Assembly (NCBI GenBank): GCA_038087015.1
Contig: JASBNA010000079.1
Span: forward strand, 1 to 64,000
Length of the DNA stretch: 64,000 nt
Reading direction: 5' to 3'
Origin: Cerrena zonata
Taxonomy: Eukaryota; Basidiomycota; Agaricomycetes; Polyporales; Cerrenaceae
Of the stretch, positions 28,805-39,477 are shown piece after piece. The notes below the pieces were generated by a model that was not told where the DNA came from, did not search any database, and was given only the letters and a program-made list of their open reading frames with translations. Within the stretch, counting starts at the first letter, position 1; each line of letters opens with the position of its first letter. Both the position numbers and the translations under genes were made by a program.

Positions 28805-29812
28805 TCAATGACCACCTGTAGTTGGTAAACCAACGTAAACTTTAAAACTATCGTAAATCAACCATTGGAAACCAGTCAAGGTACCAACCATAATTATTCT
28901 TACCGGCAATCCATTCCAAACTCCGGAAAATCCAATTTGTTTATAAATTCTTGAAAGTGCTTGACCAGTTGATTCAGTTGGTTTTTTATCACCATTGATT
29001 TTGGAAACCATCACATCGGCAGGATGGGAGATAATTGCACAAAAAATCCCAGCTATATATCCACCCAAGAATGAAACTCCGGTTTGTTGAATAGGAGTAT
29101 AGCTTGATACTGGTTTACCCAAATACTTATATATTTCCTCCACAGTTTTTTCAAAAGTTGAAAATTTAACCATAGTATAAGGTATTTGTCTTGCCCATAA
29201 TGGAACCAAACCTTTATATAAACCAGCAGTACCTTCACTTGCAACCAATTTTTTCCAACCATCGAAAACATTTGTAGCATAAGGAGGAATGGTAGTTTGG
29301 GTCTTAACTTTAATCATTTCAAAAGGACATAATGCAATATCAGCTAAAAATTCTGCTGATGCACTTGCAGCCAAATAAACTCCAGTTTTATAATTTTTAA
29401 AGTTTTCTGGACCAACTAAATCACCATAAGTTTTCTTGAAATATTCGTAACCACAATATTTACCTATTCCCTGGAAAGAATAACCAATAAAAGTGGCACC
29501 AAACCCAGTAAATAATCCACCGAGCCCTTCACTCTTGATAATCTTGGAAAATCCTTGTAAATTCGAAGAGTATAACGAACTATCAACTTGACGACGACAT
29601 TTGACCAAATCCAAGGGACAAATAGCTGAATGGGTAGGACCACAAGCAACTAGCCCACCAATTGCTGAAGCAGCATAATATTTCCCACTAAATAATTCAA
29701 TTCCAGTACTTGGAGGAGGAGAAGAAGATGAAGAACCACCCTTTTCGGTTAGTTTCTTTACTTGATCATTAATTGGTTGCACAATTGCTTCTGCCAAATT
29801 ATCAGAACCCAT
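28805..29812 (-). CDS. PIC2: Mitochondrial phosphate/copper carrier Pic2
   Basis: 335 residues, six membrane segments and three carrier repeats with signatures [16 protein letters not shown] and [25 protein letters not shown] and the C-terminal YVGLPTTGG match Pic2 rather than the major phosphate carrier Mir1, which has QPADTLLSKVN and a different end. Pic2 moves phosphate, and copper as a ligand complex, across the inner membrane. A Ser/Pro-rich N-terminal extension of about 40 residues precedes the first helix. It lies 168 bp from the CXXC zinc protein gene upstream on the same strand. Confidence 0.87.
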   Translation of the reverse strand: MGSDNLAEAIVQPINDQVKKLTEKGGSSSSSPPPSTGIELFSGKYYAASAIGGLVACGPTHSAICPLDLVKCRRQVDSSLYSSNLQGFSKIIKSEGLGGLFTGFGATFIGYSFQGIGKYCGYEYFKKTYGDLVGPENFKNYKTGVYLAASASAEFLADIALCPFEMIKVKTQTTIPPYATNVFDGWKKLVASEGTAGLYKGLVPLWARQIPYTMVKFSTFEKTVEEIYKYLGKPVSSYTPIQQTGVSFLGGYIAGIFCAIISHPADVMVSKINGDKKPTESTGQALSRIYKQIGFSGVWNGLPVRIIMVGTLTGFQWLIYDSFKVYVGLPTTGGH

Positions 29813-29980
29813 TTTACAATAAAATTATATCTTCAATTGCAATATATACAAAAAGAGATAAGCTGAATTATTTATATTAAGGTTCGGTTCCAAATAAGGT
29901 TGCTAGGAGGGGGGTCCCGTGAAACCCGCACTATAAATTTTCACCCATACATTATATATATCCATCTATACATCTATATA

Positions 29981-30487
29981 TCAACTACGAGAGATTTCCC
30001 ATTTAACATCAATAACACTAACCTCTTCTCCTGCTTGATCATCGTAATCATACCATTCGCCGTCTTCTAAGTCAACCTCGTCAAATTTAGTAGAACTTTT
30101 CAATCCTTTACATTGAAATCTTCCTTCAGGAATAAACTCAGTGAATTCAACTCCTCTTGCATCTATTTCAAGCACTGTAGTTAAACCAACTGAAAAAACC
30201 CCAGAATCCTCATCTTGATTCACCAACAGTTGTTTGCTTCTGCTTATCAGGGCAGAATGTGAGGCCTTGCAATTATGACATCTGAAAATAAAACTAGCCT
30301 CACCCCTGGAATCAGGTAATTCATGGTTTTCAAACTGATTGATAGTAACCGGTTTGTCATGGGCCTCTCTGCATTTAGTGCATTCAATCTTGAAAGTATA
30401 TTCAAATGGACTCTCTGGAGTGTCCACTGGCTGTAAGTCAGTGACGTTACTCAATTCGGCTGCGGCCTTTAAATAGTATTTAACCAT
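29981..30487 (-). CDS. CXXC zinc-binding protein, DUF866/UPF0587
   Basis: 168 residues, the full length of the YCR090C/CZIB family. Two CxxC pairs, Cys36-Cys39 (CTKC) and Cys70-Cys73 (CHNC), make one zinc site in a beta-rich protein. EFIPEGRFQCKG and DLEDGEWYDYDD are typical of the C-terminal half. The cellular role in yeast is not established; the human relative is linked to zinc handling. No targeting signal is seen. Confidence 0.88.
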   Translation of the reverse strand: MVKYYLKAAAELSNVTDLQPVDTPESPFEYTFKIECTKCREAHDKPVTINQFENHELPDSRGEASFIFRCHNCKASHSALISRSKQLLVNQDEDSGVFSVGLTTVLEIDARGVEFTEFIPEGRFQCKGLKSSTKFDEVDLEDGEWYDYDDQAGEEVSVIDVKWEISRS

Positions 30488-31453
30488 TGCAATCTGTTGT
30501 CACTCTGTATTCCTCCCACTCAGGCTCTCGGGCAATCCTATTCTATTTATAATGGATGCAAAAATGGGTTTGATGTGAATCGAATCCGTCGATTCAATTT
30601 TTCACTCTCTTTTCACTGTGCCAATGACACACTCGGTTTTAAGTCTCGGTTGTAACCTCCGGGTGGGTGCACGGGTGTGCGGTGCAGTACGTCTCTCTTA
30701 GTGTATCTTCGTATGTCTTAGTATCAGTGTATCTTAGTATCGCTCTTGGGACCGAGTACTTTCCAGTGTCAGTTAGCTTTCTGACTCATAAAAGTGTAGC
30801 AGTTTCTTCTGTTCCAGCGAATAATCAGTCATACATTTGCAATCATACTCCGAACCGAAGAAGCCAGAAACGATAATATCCCCGGAACAGCTTTCGTCCA
30901 CCAACCAGACACCAACCAGGTACCAGCCAGACAACAACAGCCCACCAACCTTATCATTCCTTTTCCTCATAGCTTATAGCTTATAGGTTATAGCATCGGC
31001 ACCCTGATATAACCCTATCCTGGGCAATACACCCATACACCCACACAAAAAGACAACCCACAAATAAACTGTGCGAGGAAAAAGCTAAAAATTATCAATT
31101 CAAGATAGGAATGGTATAACGAATTAGATTCCATACTTGATTGGCCTCTTTTGTTATTAGATTATAGATCACTAGACATTGGCATATATTCACTCTTGAT
31201 GAGTTAGAAGGTTTAATTGGGTTTCTTAAAGTTTCTGTTCCTTATTCCTTTCCTTTTCTTTTTCGAAATTTTTTTTTTTTTTTTCGATTTTCAATCTCAT
31301 TACCGAAGAAGGATTTGATTTCTATTATTAACTGTTAAAAGTTTGTTGGTAAGCTTTGTTTTATTCAATCCTGGTTATTTCCCTTGTTGACCGGTTATCT
31401 TTTTTTGGGGGTTGCTGTATCAAACGTATCGGATCCGGATTCTAAAGTTTACA
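30488..31453. other. Long divergent promoter region
   Basis: About 970 bp between the CXXC protein and YIA6. Contains GTATCTTAGTATC-type words at about 30705-30740, CCAACCAG repeats at about 30898-30930, and CACCCATACACCCACAC at about 31031. No gene recognised. Confidence 0.45.
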
Positions 31454-32635
31454 ATGACGGCATCTTCATCGTCATCACCATCTTCAGATAAGACGACTCC
31501 ACAACATATAATAGATCGAGACTTCTCCGATACCATTCATGGGGAAGAGTTTGAATTTAGAGAGTCTAGAAAACCAGCATTTCAAATCACCCATAAAATA
31601 GACCTGTTGGGCCATGTTATGCCTCCGGATATTTTAACAAAGCTCTCATCTAATCAACTAGTTACTTTAGCCGGAGCAGCTTCTGGTTTTTTAGCCGGGG
31701 TTGTTGTTTGTCCTCTTGACGTTGTGAAAACTAGATTACAAGCCCAGGGAGCGCTATCAAAGATTAACGACGAGAATATTTTGAAAAAATCTCATATAAA
31801 TCAAAAATATAAAGGTTTTATAAATGCATTTAAAGTTATACTTCGAGAAGAAGGTCCCAGAGGCTTATATCGAGGATTAGTTCCAATAACAATTGGATAT
31901 TTACCAACTTGGACTATTTATTTTACAATTTATGAACGAGCTAAAAGATTTTATCCTAATTTTTTACATGAAAAATTAGGTTTAAATTTTAATAGTTTAG
32001 ATCATTTTTGTTCTGCTCTAACTGCAGGTATGGCATCTTCAATAGCTGTTAATCCAATTTGGGTTGTTAAAACAAGATTAATGATTCAAACTGGTCAAAA
32101 TTCAACTATTTATGATAAATCAAACAATTCTTTAAAACCAGATAGAACTTATTATAAAGGTACAATTGATGCATTTAAAACCATGTACAAAGAAGAAGGT
32201 ATAAAAGTTTTCTATAGTGGATTAATTCCTTCTCTTTTCGGTTTACTACATGTCGGAATTCATTTCCCAGCTTACGAAAAATTAAAAATAATACTAGATT
32301 GTGATTCAAATACCGTTTTACAAGAAGGTAGACTAGGTAGACTTATCATTGCTTCAGCTATTTCTAAAATGATTGCAAGTACTATAACTTATCCTCATGA
32401 AATTTTACGAACAAGAATGCAAATTCAAAATTCCAAAAATGATAACCGTGTTAATAAAGAAACAAAATTAATAAACGCAGTTAAAAAAATTTATACTAAA
32501 GAAGGTTTAAGAGGTTTTTATGCTGGTTATGCTATTAACTTGGCTAGAACTGTACCTGCAAGTGCTGTTACTCTAGTAAGTTTTGAATACTTTAAAACTT
32601 ATTTGTTAGAAATTAGTGGTAAAGCACTAGATTAA
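31454..32635 (+). CDS. YIA6: Mitochondrial NAD+ carrier
   Basis: 393 residues from ATG 31454; an upstream in-frame TTG at 31412 is not used. Three mitochondrial-carrier repeats show PLDVVKTR, PIWVVKTR and PHEILRTR. GPRGLYRGLVPITIGYLPTWTIYF and the PIW variant of the second signature mark the Yia6/Yea6 pyridine-nucleotide group, which imports NAD+ into the matrix. A 75-residue polar N-terminal extension precedes the first helix. FLX1 (FAD carrier) is the closest alternative, but the second signature and the extension favour YIA6. Confidence 0.85.
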   Translation: MTASSSSSPSSDKTTPQHIIDRDFSDTIHGEEFEFRESRKPAFQITHKIDLLGHVMPPDILTKLSSNQLVTLAGAASGFLAGVVVCPLDVVKTRLQAQGALSKINDENILKKSHINQKYKGFINAFKVILREEGPRGLYRGLVPITIGYLPTWTIYFTIYERAKRFYPNFLHEKLGLNFNSLDHFCSALTAGMASSIAVNPIWVVKTRLMIQTGQNSTIYDKSNNSLKPDRTYYKGTIDAFKTMYKEEGIKVFYSGLIPSLFGLLHVGIHFPAYEKLKIILDCDSNTVLQEGRLGRLIIASAISKMIASTITYPHEILRTRMQIQNSKNDNRVNKETKLINAVKKIYTKEGLRGFYAGYAINLARTVPASAVTLVSFEYFKTYLLEISGKALD

Positions 32636-32900
32636 TGACTTCAAAAGTTTAATAGATGTACAATTAATGTAAATTATACTCTTCTTTCTTTCATTTATTC
32701 TTCCTTTTATTATTATATATTCAGACTATTTATTTATTCCCCCCGATATTCAATCCTATTACCTTGTAGTGTGACTTTTAATCTCGAAATAAAAAAAACC
32801 CATACATCGCAACTGATAAAGTCGAACAGAACAACAAAAAATTAGATAAAAATCAACAAATTGACAAACGATCCATACGTTGGTTAACTGGTACTTTATC

Positions 32901-35180
32901 ATGAGAATACAGTTCCAAAGTTTGTGGCTACTATCACTTTTGGTGACTTTTGTATCGGCCACTCCTGCCTCGGTTAAGAAAATTAATAATGAAATTAATA
33001 AAGCCAATGATAAAGCGGCTAACGCAGGAGAGGAAATCATAATTGATCCAAAGACTAATGAAGTTGAAGATCCAGAAGAAGCTGCAAATGCGGCAAAAGA
33101 AGAGGAATTACAAAAAGAATTAGAAAAGATTCCAATGCCACCAGCTCTTAATATCGAAAATTTCGATGAAGTTACTAGTAAACAATTAACTTTTGTTGAA
33201 TTTTTTTCACCATATTGTAGTCACTGTTTGGCATTGGCTCCAACTTGGGAAAAAACTTATAAATTGTTTAAAGATGAAATGGCAAAGCTTAACATTGAAA
33301 TGAAACAAGTCAATTGTGTTGAAAGTGGTGATTTATGTGAACGAGAAGAAATATTTGCATATCCAAATTTAAGATTATATTCGCCTGAACGCGATAGAGA
33401 ATCTGGTGAATACAAACCAGGTAAGCTGAAATTCGTCGATTCATACCCTAGAAACTTGATGAGAACTGAAGATAATTTCAAAAAATATATGAAAAATTCA
33501 GTAGCTGAATTTAATTCCGGCTCAATTGATTTACCAAGTGCTTCAATTGGTATTTCCGTTGACGAAATACTTAAGCTTATTACTGGTGAACATAATAATG
33601 AAGAACCAGTGTTTGTCACTTTCTTCCCAGCATCTGATAAACAGTGGAAAATGACTGACGAAAACGGTAAAAGTCAGTTTGACAGAAGCTGCCTAGATTG
33701 TATCGAAACCAAACAGACTTGGGATAAGTTATCCAATCATATCTTGAGTATTGTCAAAACCGGTCATTTCAACTGCTTCACTAATCCAACTGTTTGTGAA
33801 AAATTGGGATTTCAATCTTTAACTCATCCAGGGACTCGTAGTAGTCCCAAGTTTGTAATGTTTTTACCCAGAACTGCTGGTATATTAAAAATTGATTATA
33901 ATGGAGATATTAATGTTAATGCAATGAAAAAGTGGGCAACAAAGTTATATGAAAATTTCCAATATGATACTGTTAATGCCAAAGATTTAACAGAAGTTAT
34001 GGAATTTCGTAAAAACTTACCATTTGAACCATTGAATTCTTATTATCCATTAGCAAATAAAATCTCGGTGGTACTTTTTTATGATATAGATACCGTTACC
34101 GAAGAAGATAAAGCAGTATTACCATATTTATTAGAACTGGTTACCAAATCTCCATTTAATATCAACTTATACACTGCTAAGCATAAAAAAATCGAGACCA
34201 ACATCGAAACCCAAGCTAAAAATTTGGTTGAATTTATAAATTATGATGAGAATGCAAAACCTTGGAAATTTGATAGATCACTGTTTTTGGCAAGTACTTT
34301 AACTACTAAACCAACGTTATATGTATTTCGTGATAATACGTTATTTACCAGTGTTTATCAGAGTTTTGCCCCCGAAGATATCAGAGATGTTGATAAATTA
34401 GATAATTTCATTAAAGCCAACCAATACCCATTGTATCAAGAACTTACACCGGAACTATTTGACCATTATTTCAATGGTAAAGGCACCGATGATAAGATTG
34501 TTGTTACGTTTATTGATAGTGAGGATGCTCAACGTACTAATAAAGAATTTTATAATATATCTATTGCCGCTCATGAATACCATTATATGAAAAAACAATA
34601 TTATTTTGAAAAATTGAATAACGATCGAGAAAATAAATATGAAAAAGTTAAAAAATTGAAAGACTCAAAAGCTGATAGCACCCAAGTGATCAAAGCAATG
34701 AGAGAAGAGATTCCCCATTACTTCAATGATAACGAGGTTTTATTTACTTTTATTGACTTGGCCAATGAACCAGAAATGATTAAAAAAGTCGGATGGAATA
34801 TAAATGGAGAAAAATACCAGCCAGGAGATTCAATTATTGTAAGTAGAGATGATAAATATTATTGGAATCAAAATTTACAAGGTGAACAATTGACCAATGA
34901 TCCTTATAAGATGAAACCAATTTTACAAGCATTATTAGAAGGTAAGTCCAAATTACTGTATAACTTGGTTGGAAGTCCATTTGGGAAACTGTTAAGATAC
35001 ATGGATATCATTCATTCGAGAGGGTTATTTGGATATATCCAATTAATTGCATTGATTTACGCGGCATACTTCATTATTTCAAAACTCAAAGGTAAGAAAT
35101 GGAAACCGGGCCACGGAAGAAGTAGAAGCGCACAAGGGTTGGGGATATTAGGAGACATCAATCTACCAAAGAAGGATTGA
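32901..35180 (+). CDS. EPS1: ER membrane protein disulfide isomerase Eps1
   Basis: 759 residues from ATG 32901 (the upstream TTG frame is untranslated). Signal peptide 1-20, an acidic spacer, then a thioredoxin domain with active site Cys106-Ser-His-Cys109 in FFSPYCSHC. Further degenerate thioredoxin-like domains follow. One transmembrane helix lies near the end (about 713-732), with a basic cytosolic tail. This is the layout of Eps1, the membrane-bound PDI that acts as a chaperone in ER-associated degradation. The tail RGRSRSAQG-like sequence is basic but not a KKXX signal. Confidence 0.88.
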   Translation: MRIQFQSLWLLSLLVTFVSATPASVKKINNEINKANDKAANAGEEIIIDPKTNEVEDPEEAANAAKEEELQKELEKIPMPPALNIENFDEVTSKQLTFVEFFSPYCSHCLALAPTWEKTYKLFKDEMAKLNIEMKQVNCVESGDLCEREEIFAYPNLRLYSPERDRESGEYKPGKLKFVDSYPRNLMRTEDNFKKYMKNSVAEFNSGSIDLPSASIGISVDEILKLITGEHNNEEPVFVTFFPASDKQWKMTDENGKSQFDRSCLDCIETKQTWDKLSNHILSIVKTGHFNCFTNPTVCEKLGFQSLTHPGTRSSPKFVMFLPRTAGILKIDYNGDINVNAMKKWATKLYENFQYDTVNAKDLTEVMEFRKNLPFEPLNSYYPLANKISVVLFYDIDTVTEEDKAVLPYLLELVTKSPFNINLYTAKHKKIETNIETQAKNLVEFINYDENAKPWKFDRSLFLASTLTTKPTLYVFRDNTLFTSVYQSFAPEDIRDVDKLDNFIKANQYPLYQELTPELFDHYFNGKGTDDKIVVTFIDSEDAQRTNKEFYNISIAAHEYHYMKKQYYFEKLNNDRENKYEKVKKLKDSKADSTQVIKAMREEIPHYFNDNEVLFTFIDLANEPEMIKKVGWNINGEKYQPGDSIIVSRDDKYYWNQNLQGEQLTNDPYKMKPILQALLEGKSKLLYNLVGSPFGKLLRYMDIIHSRGLFGYIQLIALIYAAYFIISKLKGKKWKPGHGRSRSAQGLGILGDINLPKKD

Positions 35181-35247
35181 TTTCAAGAAAAAGAAAATAT
35201 ACATGTATTTTATTTGTAATATAAATATGTAAAGACCAGCTTTTGTA

Positions 35248-35784
35248 TTAACCTAAATAGTGTAAGTTTTTCGCTTCTAATTCGATGATTTTCTTATAGG
35301 AAGAGTTTAGTTCTTTAATTTCAAAATCCACCCCTGGCACTCCCTTCACCTCACTGAAAGGAGGTATGATCATCTTCGAAGGTATAATAGTCCCTTTTCT
35401 AATCAAACAACAATCATAAATGATTGACAAGTCTAACAAAGTACAGTTTGGCTCAATCAAGACTCGATTACCAATTGAAGCCGACTTGACGATTGAGTCG
35501 GCGCCAATTATCGTGAAAGACCCAATACGAATTGGCCCGTGATGCGTTTTCTTCAACACTGGTGGAATAACCTGACAATTCGACCCAATGTAAGTATATT
35601 TCCCCAACTTGATAGTATGGGTTTGTGAATCGTCTTGCTGAAGCAAGGGGACGTCTCCTTGGAGCAAAACATAACTATTTACCGTTGAATGGTCATTGAT
35701 AGAAATACTATTTGACCCGTATATCTGAGCTAGTTTCGAAATCCGATTACCAGTAGTGGTTTCGATCCACTCTTCGCTGCTCAT
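35248..35784 (-). CDS. Dynactin subunit p25-like (left-handed beta-helix)
   Basis: 178 residues from ATG 35784, starting SSEEWIETTTGNRISK, which corresponds to the YIETxSGNKVSR start of dynactin subunit 5. Hexapeptide-repeat turns follow (IGSNCQVIPP, IGSFTIIG, IGNRVLIEPNC, IRKGTIIPS), then PPFSEVKGVPG near the end, which matches the PPFTVFSGCPG of p25. This subunit sits at the pointed end of dynactin and helps bind cargo for dynein. The open frame continues upstream to 35832 through Phe-rich codons, an AT artefact. Alternative: another hexapeptide protein such as a gamma-carbonic-anhydrase relative, less likely. Confidence 0.8.
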   Translation of the reverse strand: MSSEEWIETTTGNRISKLAQIYGSNSISINDHSTVNSYVLLQGDVPLLQQDDSQTHTIKLGKYTYIGSNCQVIPPVLKKTHHGPIRIGSFTIIGADSIVKSASIGNRVLIEPNCTLLDLSIIYDCCLIRKGTIIPSKMIIPPFSEVKGVPGVDFEIKELNSSYKKIIELEAKNLHYLG

Positions 35785-36177
35785 GCTATAGCCGTACTGA
35801 AATGGGAAAAAGAAATCAAAAAAAAAAAACAAAAAGAAAAAGACAATTATACAAATCTCAAGTCCTCTTCAAAATGATTACATACGTACATACAAATAGA
35901 ACAATGTGAAATGCGCACGATGAAATTAGCCTAATGTAAGATGAATCGACGTTGTAGGAGTAATAAATCTGTTGATGTTTCTTTTTTCCGCTTAGTTACT
36001 CCTGCTGCTTTCGTCCATTACATAAGCACTTATGTAATGGTGCCTGGTGCACAAAATTGTCAACAAGAGTCCGAATTTTGGGAAATTCAGGCATCGTGTT
36101 AATAAAAAAGATATAAATATTGATAATTCCGTTCTTTGCTACTTGTTTAATTGTTCTTTGAGTTTGGATAAAACAAA
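35785..36177. other. Divergent promoter, p25-like and PMI1
   Basis: No gene. An inverted repeat CATTACATAAGCACTTATGTAATG (16-18 bp palindrome) lies at about 36016-36039. Confidence 0.5.
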
Positions 36178-37509
36178 ATGTCTGACCAATTATTTAGAAT
36201 CAACTGCGGCTACCAAAACTATGATTGGGGGAAGATTGGGTCCTCTTCAGCCGTTGCCCAATTTGCATCACGTTCTGACCCAACTACCAAGATTGATGAA
36301 AGTAAGCCATATGCAGAGTTATGGATGGGGACCCATCCTTCTGTTCCATCCAAGGTTGTTGAACCCACCAGTGGGAACAACGGAGAAATCTTGAGAAGCT
36401 TAATTAGCCAACATCCAAAAGAATTATTGCACCAAAGTATTATTGATAAATTTGGTTCTGATAAAGAATTACCATTTTTGTTTAAAGTATTGAGTATTGA
36501 AAAAGTTTTGTCTATTCAGGCTCATCCAGATAAAAAATTGGCTGCCCAATTACATGCCAATGACCCTAAGAATTATCCTGATGATAACCATAAACCAGAA
36601 ATGGCGGTGGCCGTTACTGATTTTGAAGGTTTCTGTGGATTCAAGCCTTTGGAAGAAATTGCATTAACTTTGAAAGTTATTCCTGAACTCAGGGAAATTG
36701 TTGGTGAAGCCTTATCTGAAGAATTCATTGGTGGTATCAAATCAAATGTTACTAAAGGAGACTCTGACGATGTAAACAATCGTAAATTATTACAAAAAAT
36801 TTTTGGTGCTTTAATGAATACCGATGAAAAAACCATTGCCACTAAGGCTGCTTCTTTAGTGGAAAGAGCCACTAACGATGCTAAAGTTTTCGATCAAATT
36901 TCTCCAAAATTGGCTAATTTGATTTTACGTTTAAATAAACAATTCCCCAATGATATTGGTTTATTCTGTGGTTGTTTATTATTAAACCATGTTCCTTTGA
37001 AAAAGGGTGAAGCCATGTTTTTACAAGCTAAAGATCCCCATGCTTATATCAGTGGTGACATCATGGAATGTATGGCTGCTTCCGATAACGTGGTCAGGGC
37101 CGGATTCACTCCTAAATTCAAAGACGTCACCAACCTAGTTGAAATGTTGACTTACGACTACGGTTCAGTTGATACTCAAAAAATGCCCTTATTACCATTC
37201 CCTAAATCAAATGGTGATGCTACCAAATCCGTGTTGTATAATCCTCCAATTGCCGAATTCGCAGTCTTACAAACCATCTTTGACTCCGTGGCCGATAAAA
37301 AACAATACTTTGATGCTTTCGATGGTCCTTCAATCGTTATTGCAACCAACGGTGAAGGGTCTATTCAAATCAAAGGCTCTAACGACGTTAAAGACCTTAA
37401 AACCGGTTATACCTACTTTGTGGCTCCAGGTACTGAAATCGAATTAACCTCAAAATCTACCGACGAGCCTTTCACCACTTACAGAGCTTTTGTCGAAGCC
37501 AATATTTAA
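36178..37509 (+). CDS. PMI1: Phosphomannose isomerase
   Basis: 443 residues. Interconverts fructose-6-phosphate and mannose-6-phosphate, feeding GDP-mannose for glycoproteins and mannan. Type I PMI features are complete: CGYQNYDWGKIG at the start, AELWMGTHPS, FLFKVLSIEKVLSIQAHPDK with zinc ligands, HKPEMA, and the cupin C-terminus with DPHAYISGDIMECMAASDNVVRAG. Recalled similarity to the Candida enzyme is high throughout. It fits with the mannosyltransferases at 11-13 kb and 47 kb and with DFG10, though there is no physical clustering. Confidence 0.95.
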   Translation: MSDQLFRINCGYQNYDWGKIGSSSAVAQFASRSDPTTKIDESKPYAELWMGTHPSVPSKVVEPTSGNNGEILRSLISQHPKELLHQSIIDKFGSDKELPFLFKVLSIEKVLSIQAHPDKKLAAQLHANDPKNYPDDNHKPEMAVAVTDFEGFCGFKPLEEIALTLKVIPELREIVGEALSEEFIGGIKSNVTKGDSDDVNNRKLLQKIFGALMNTDEKTIATKAASLVERATNDAKVFDQISPKLANLILRLNKQFPNDIGLFCGCLLLNHVPLKKGEAMFLQAKDPHAYISGDIMECMAASDNVVRAGFTPKFKDVTNLVEMLTYDYGSVDTQKMPLLPFPKSNGDATKSVLYNPPIAEFAVLQTIFDSVADKKQYFDAFDGPSIVIATNGEGSIQIKGSNDVKDLKTGYTYFVAPGTEIELTSKSTDEPFTTYRAFVEANI

Positions 37510-37907
37510 TTCTTATAGACTTTGATTTATATACATTGATAAATACATTGATTAATACATTGATAACTTGATAAACATCCATACACCCCCCGCAATTCAG
37601 TAACAAATAAATCTTCCAGTAGAAAATTGTTCTTTTTGCTCGCGCCGAAAAATTTTCGGTGGTGAACCAGCGATCAATTTCGTTGAATTTACACCTGATT
37701 TGTTCTTTACACTTTTTCTGTATTATTCGAAACAGTAATCAACTACAATTGCAATCGATTTCAATTGAAGGAAGTGTTTGGAATTGAAGAATTGTCTTCC
37801 CGAGAAGAAAAGAACGAAAAAAAACCAAGAGAAGGTAAAGAGAAAATAAGATCAAAATATATATTAAGATAACGTAAGAAAGAAAAATATATATCAATAA
37901 AGAAGAA
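37510..37907. other. Intergenic, PMI1 to RRM-RGG gene
   Basis: TACATTGATAA-type words repeat at 37530-37575, and CATCCATACACCCC lies at 37576. No gene recognised. Confidence 0.45.
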
Positions 37908-38504
37908 ATGTCTGCTGAACAAAAAGAAGTCACCGAAGTTAGTGCTCCAGGTGTTGTTGTTGCCGAAGAAACCGAAGTTGAAGTGAGTGAATCAACCCAA
38001 GAAACTGAAGAAGAACGTGCTGAACGTTTAGCTAAACAAGAAGAAATCGACGCTCGTTCAGTTTACGTTGGTAATGTCGATTACCAATCTACTCCTGAAC
38101 AATTGGAATCTTTCTTCAAGGTTGTTGGTGTTATTGAAAGAATCACCATTTTGTTTGATAGATTTACCGGGTACTCTAAAGGTTATGCCTATGTTGAATT
38201 TGAAAAACCTGAAAGTGTCCAAAAAGCAATTGATGAATTACATGGTAAAACCTTCAGAGGCCGTGAAATAAGAGTCACTGCCAAAAGAACAAACTTACCT
38301 GGTTTCAGAAAAAGAGGTGGATTTAGAGGCCGTGGTGGATTCAGAGGCCGTGGTGCCTTCAGAGGCCGTGGTGGATTCAGAGGCCGTGGTGGATTCAGAG
38401 GCCGTGGTGGATTCAGAGGCCGTGGTGGATCTAGAGGTGGTCGTGGTGGCCGTGGCGGGTTCAATGCTACTAATGAAGCCTCTACTGAAGCTGGTTCTGA
38501 ATAA
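37908..38504 (+). CDS. RRM-RGG RNA-binding protein (PABPN1/Sgn1-like)
   Basis: 198 residues. An acidic N-terminus is followed by a short helix (ERLAKQEEIDARS) and one RRM (about 49-125) with RNP2 SVYVGNVDY and RNP1 KGYAYVEF. The C-terminus is an RGG domain of tandem GGFRGR units. The helix-RRM-RG layout is that of nuclear poly(A)-binding protein 2 (S. pombe Pab2, human PABPN1) and of yeast Sgn1. The RGG part is likely arginine-methylated. The repeat is also a DNA tandem repeat of 18-bp units at about 38327-38430, so copy number may vary between strains. Confidence 0.85.
   Translation: MSAEQKEVTEVSAPGVVVAEETEVEVSESTQETEEERAERLAKQEEIDARSVYVGNVDYQSTPEQLESFFKVVGVIERITILFDRFTGYSKGYAYVEFEKPESVQKAIDELHGKTFRGREIRVTAKRTNLPGFRKRGGFRGRGGFRGRGAFRGRGGFRGRGGFRGRGGFRGRGGSRGGRGGRGGFNATNEASTEAGSE
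38327..38430 (+). repeat. 18-bp coding tandem repeat (RGG)
   Basis: Unit GGTGGATTCAGAGGCCGT, about six copies with few changes, one of them coding Ala for Gly. Near-identical third positions point to recent expansion or homogenisation. Confidence 0.85.
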
Positions 38505-38832
38505 ATTCCCCAACAATTACCTTCTGGTAATTCATGATTTCCTCATATATATGTATCCCTATATATATATATATATATATCTTCCAAGTATTATTGTTAG
38601 TTGTTCTTAAACATATCAAATGTAGCTATCATAAAGTTTATTGTAGTCCTTTGACAGGAAATGAAATATGGGGTTGAATCCAAAAGCAAAGACCCATACA
38701 TCCCAGATACTTACTGCCCTGCATACAAGTCTCCTTTCAGCTAATCTCATCGATTTTTTTATAAGTTTTTTTTTTTTTTTTTTTTCATTAATACCTTTCA
38801 TCTTAAGCATATACCAATAACTCCAAGTAACC
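38505..38832. other. Intergenic, promoter of NOP16
   Basis: TA microsatellite at about 38557-38580. A Rap1-like word, CCCATACATCCC, at 38693-38704 lies about 130 bp before NOP16. Confidence 0.45.
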
Positions 38833-39477
38833 ATGACTTCCGTTAGAAAGAGAAAGATGGCCCGTTCTTCAGTGGGTAAAACCACCAGAAGATTGAAGGA
38901 CAAACAACGTAAGATCAATATTCATTCGAATCCAATCATTGCAGCAAATTGGGACTATTCATTAACATTACAACAAAATTATAAGAAATTAGGATTAAGA
39001 GCCAAATTGGGTAGTATGGCCTGGGGGTCAAGAACAGAAGGTTGAGACTTTGACTGATTTTAGAAAACGTAAAGAAGAAGAAGATAAAAACAAGCATATA
39101 ACTCCAACTGATATTGAAAATACTGATGATCCATCTAAAATACCTGAAGGTGAAGCTCGTTTGATAAGAGATCCCGAAACTAATGAAGTTATCAAAGTTG
39201 TTCACGGGACCATGAAGGTTGAAGCTCCAAAGAAAGAGAAGAAAGAAAATAGTCAAGTAGTTAATGAATTAGAAAAATTAGCTCAACAAAATGCATACAT
39301 AAAAGAGAACGTACATTATCTGAACGTGAAAGTGATTGGGCTAAATCTTTATATGAAAAATATGGTGATGATTATGAAAAAATGAAATGGGATAAAAAAT
39401 TAAATATTTATCAGCAAACTGCTGGTGAAATAAGAAAAAGAATTACTAAATGGAAAAAGGCTAATAAAATTGAATAA
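38833..39477 (+). CDS. NOP16: Nop16 60S ribosome-biogenesis factor, two frameshifts
   Basis: Nucleolar protein needed for 60S subunit assembly. The start [16 protein letters not shown] and [28 protein letters not shown] are diagnostic. The frame is lost at GGGGG 39023-39027 (one base too many) and again at AAAA 39301-39304 (one too few). With both changes the reading runs through [37 protein letters not shown] and [16 protein letters not shown] to the stop at 39477, giving 214 residues as expected for the family. Net length change is zero. Since Nop16 is important for growth, sequencing errors are far more likely than real breaks. Confidence 0.88.

Noticed and set aside
28805..29812. MIR1, the main phosphate carrier
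   Set aside because: C-terminal and second-repeat signatures fit PIC2 better.
38189..38516. Pro/Arg- and Thr/Ser-repeat frames antisense to the RRM-RGG gene
   Set aside because: Shadows of the 18-bp coding repeat.
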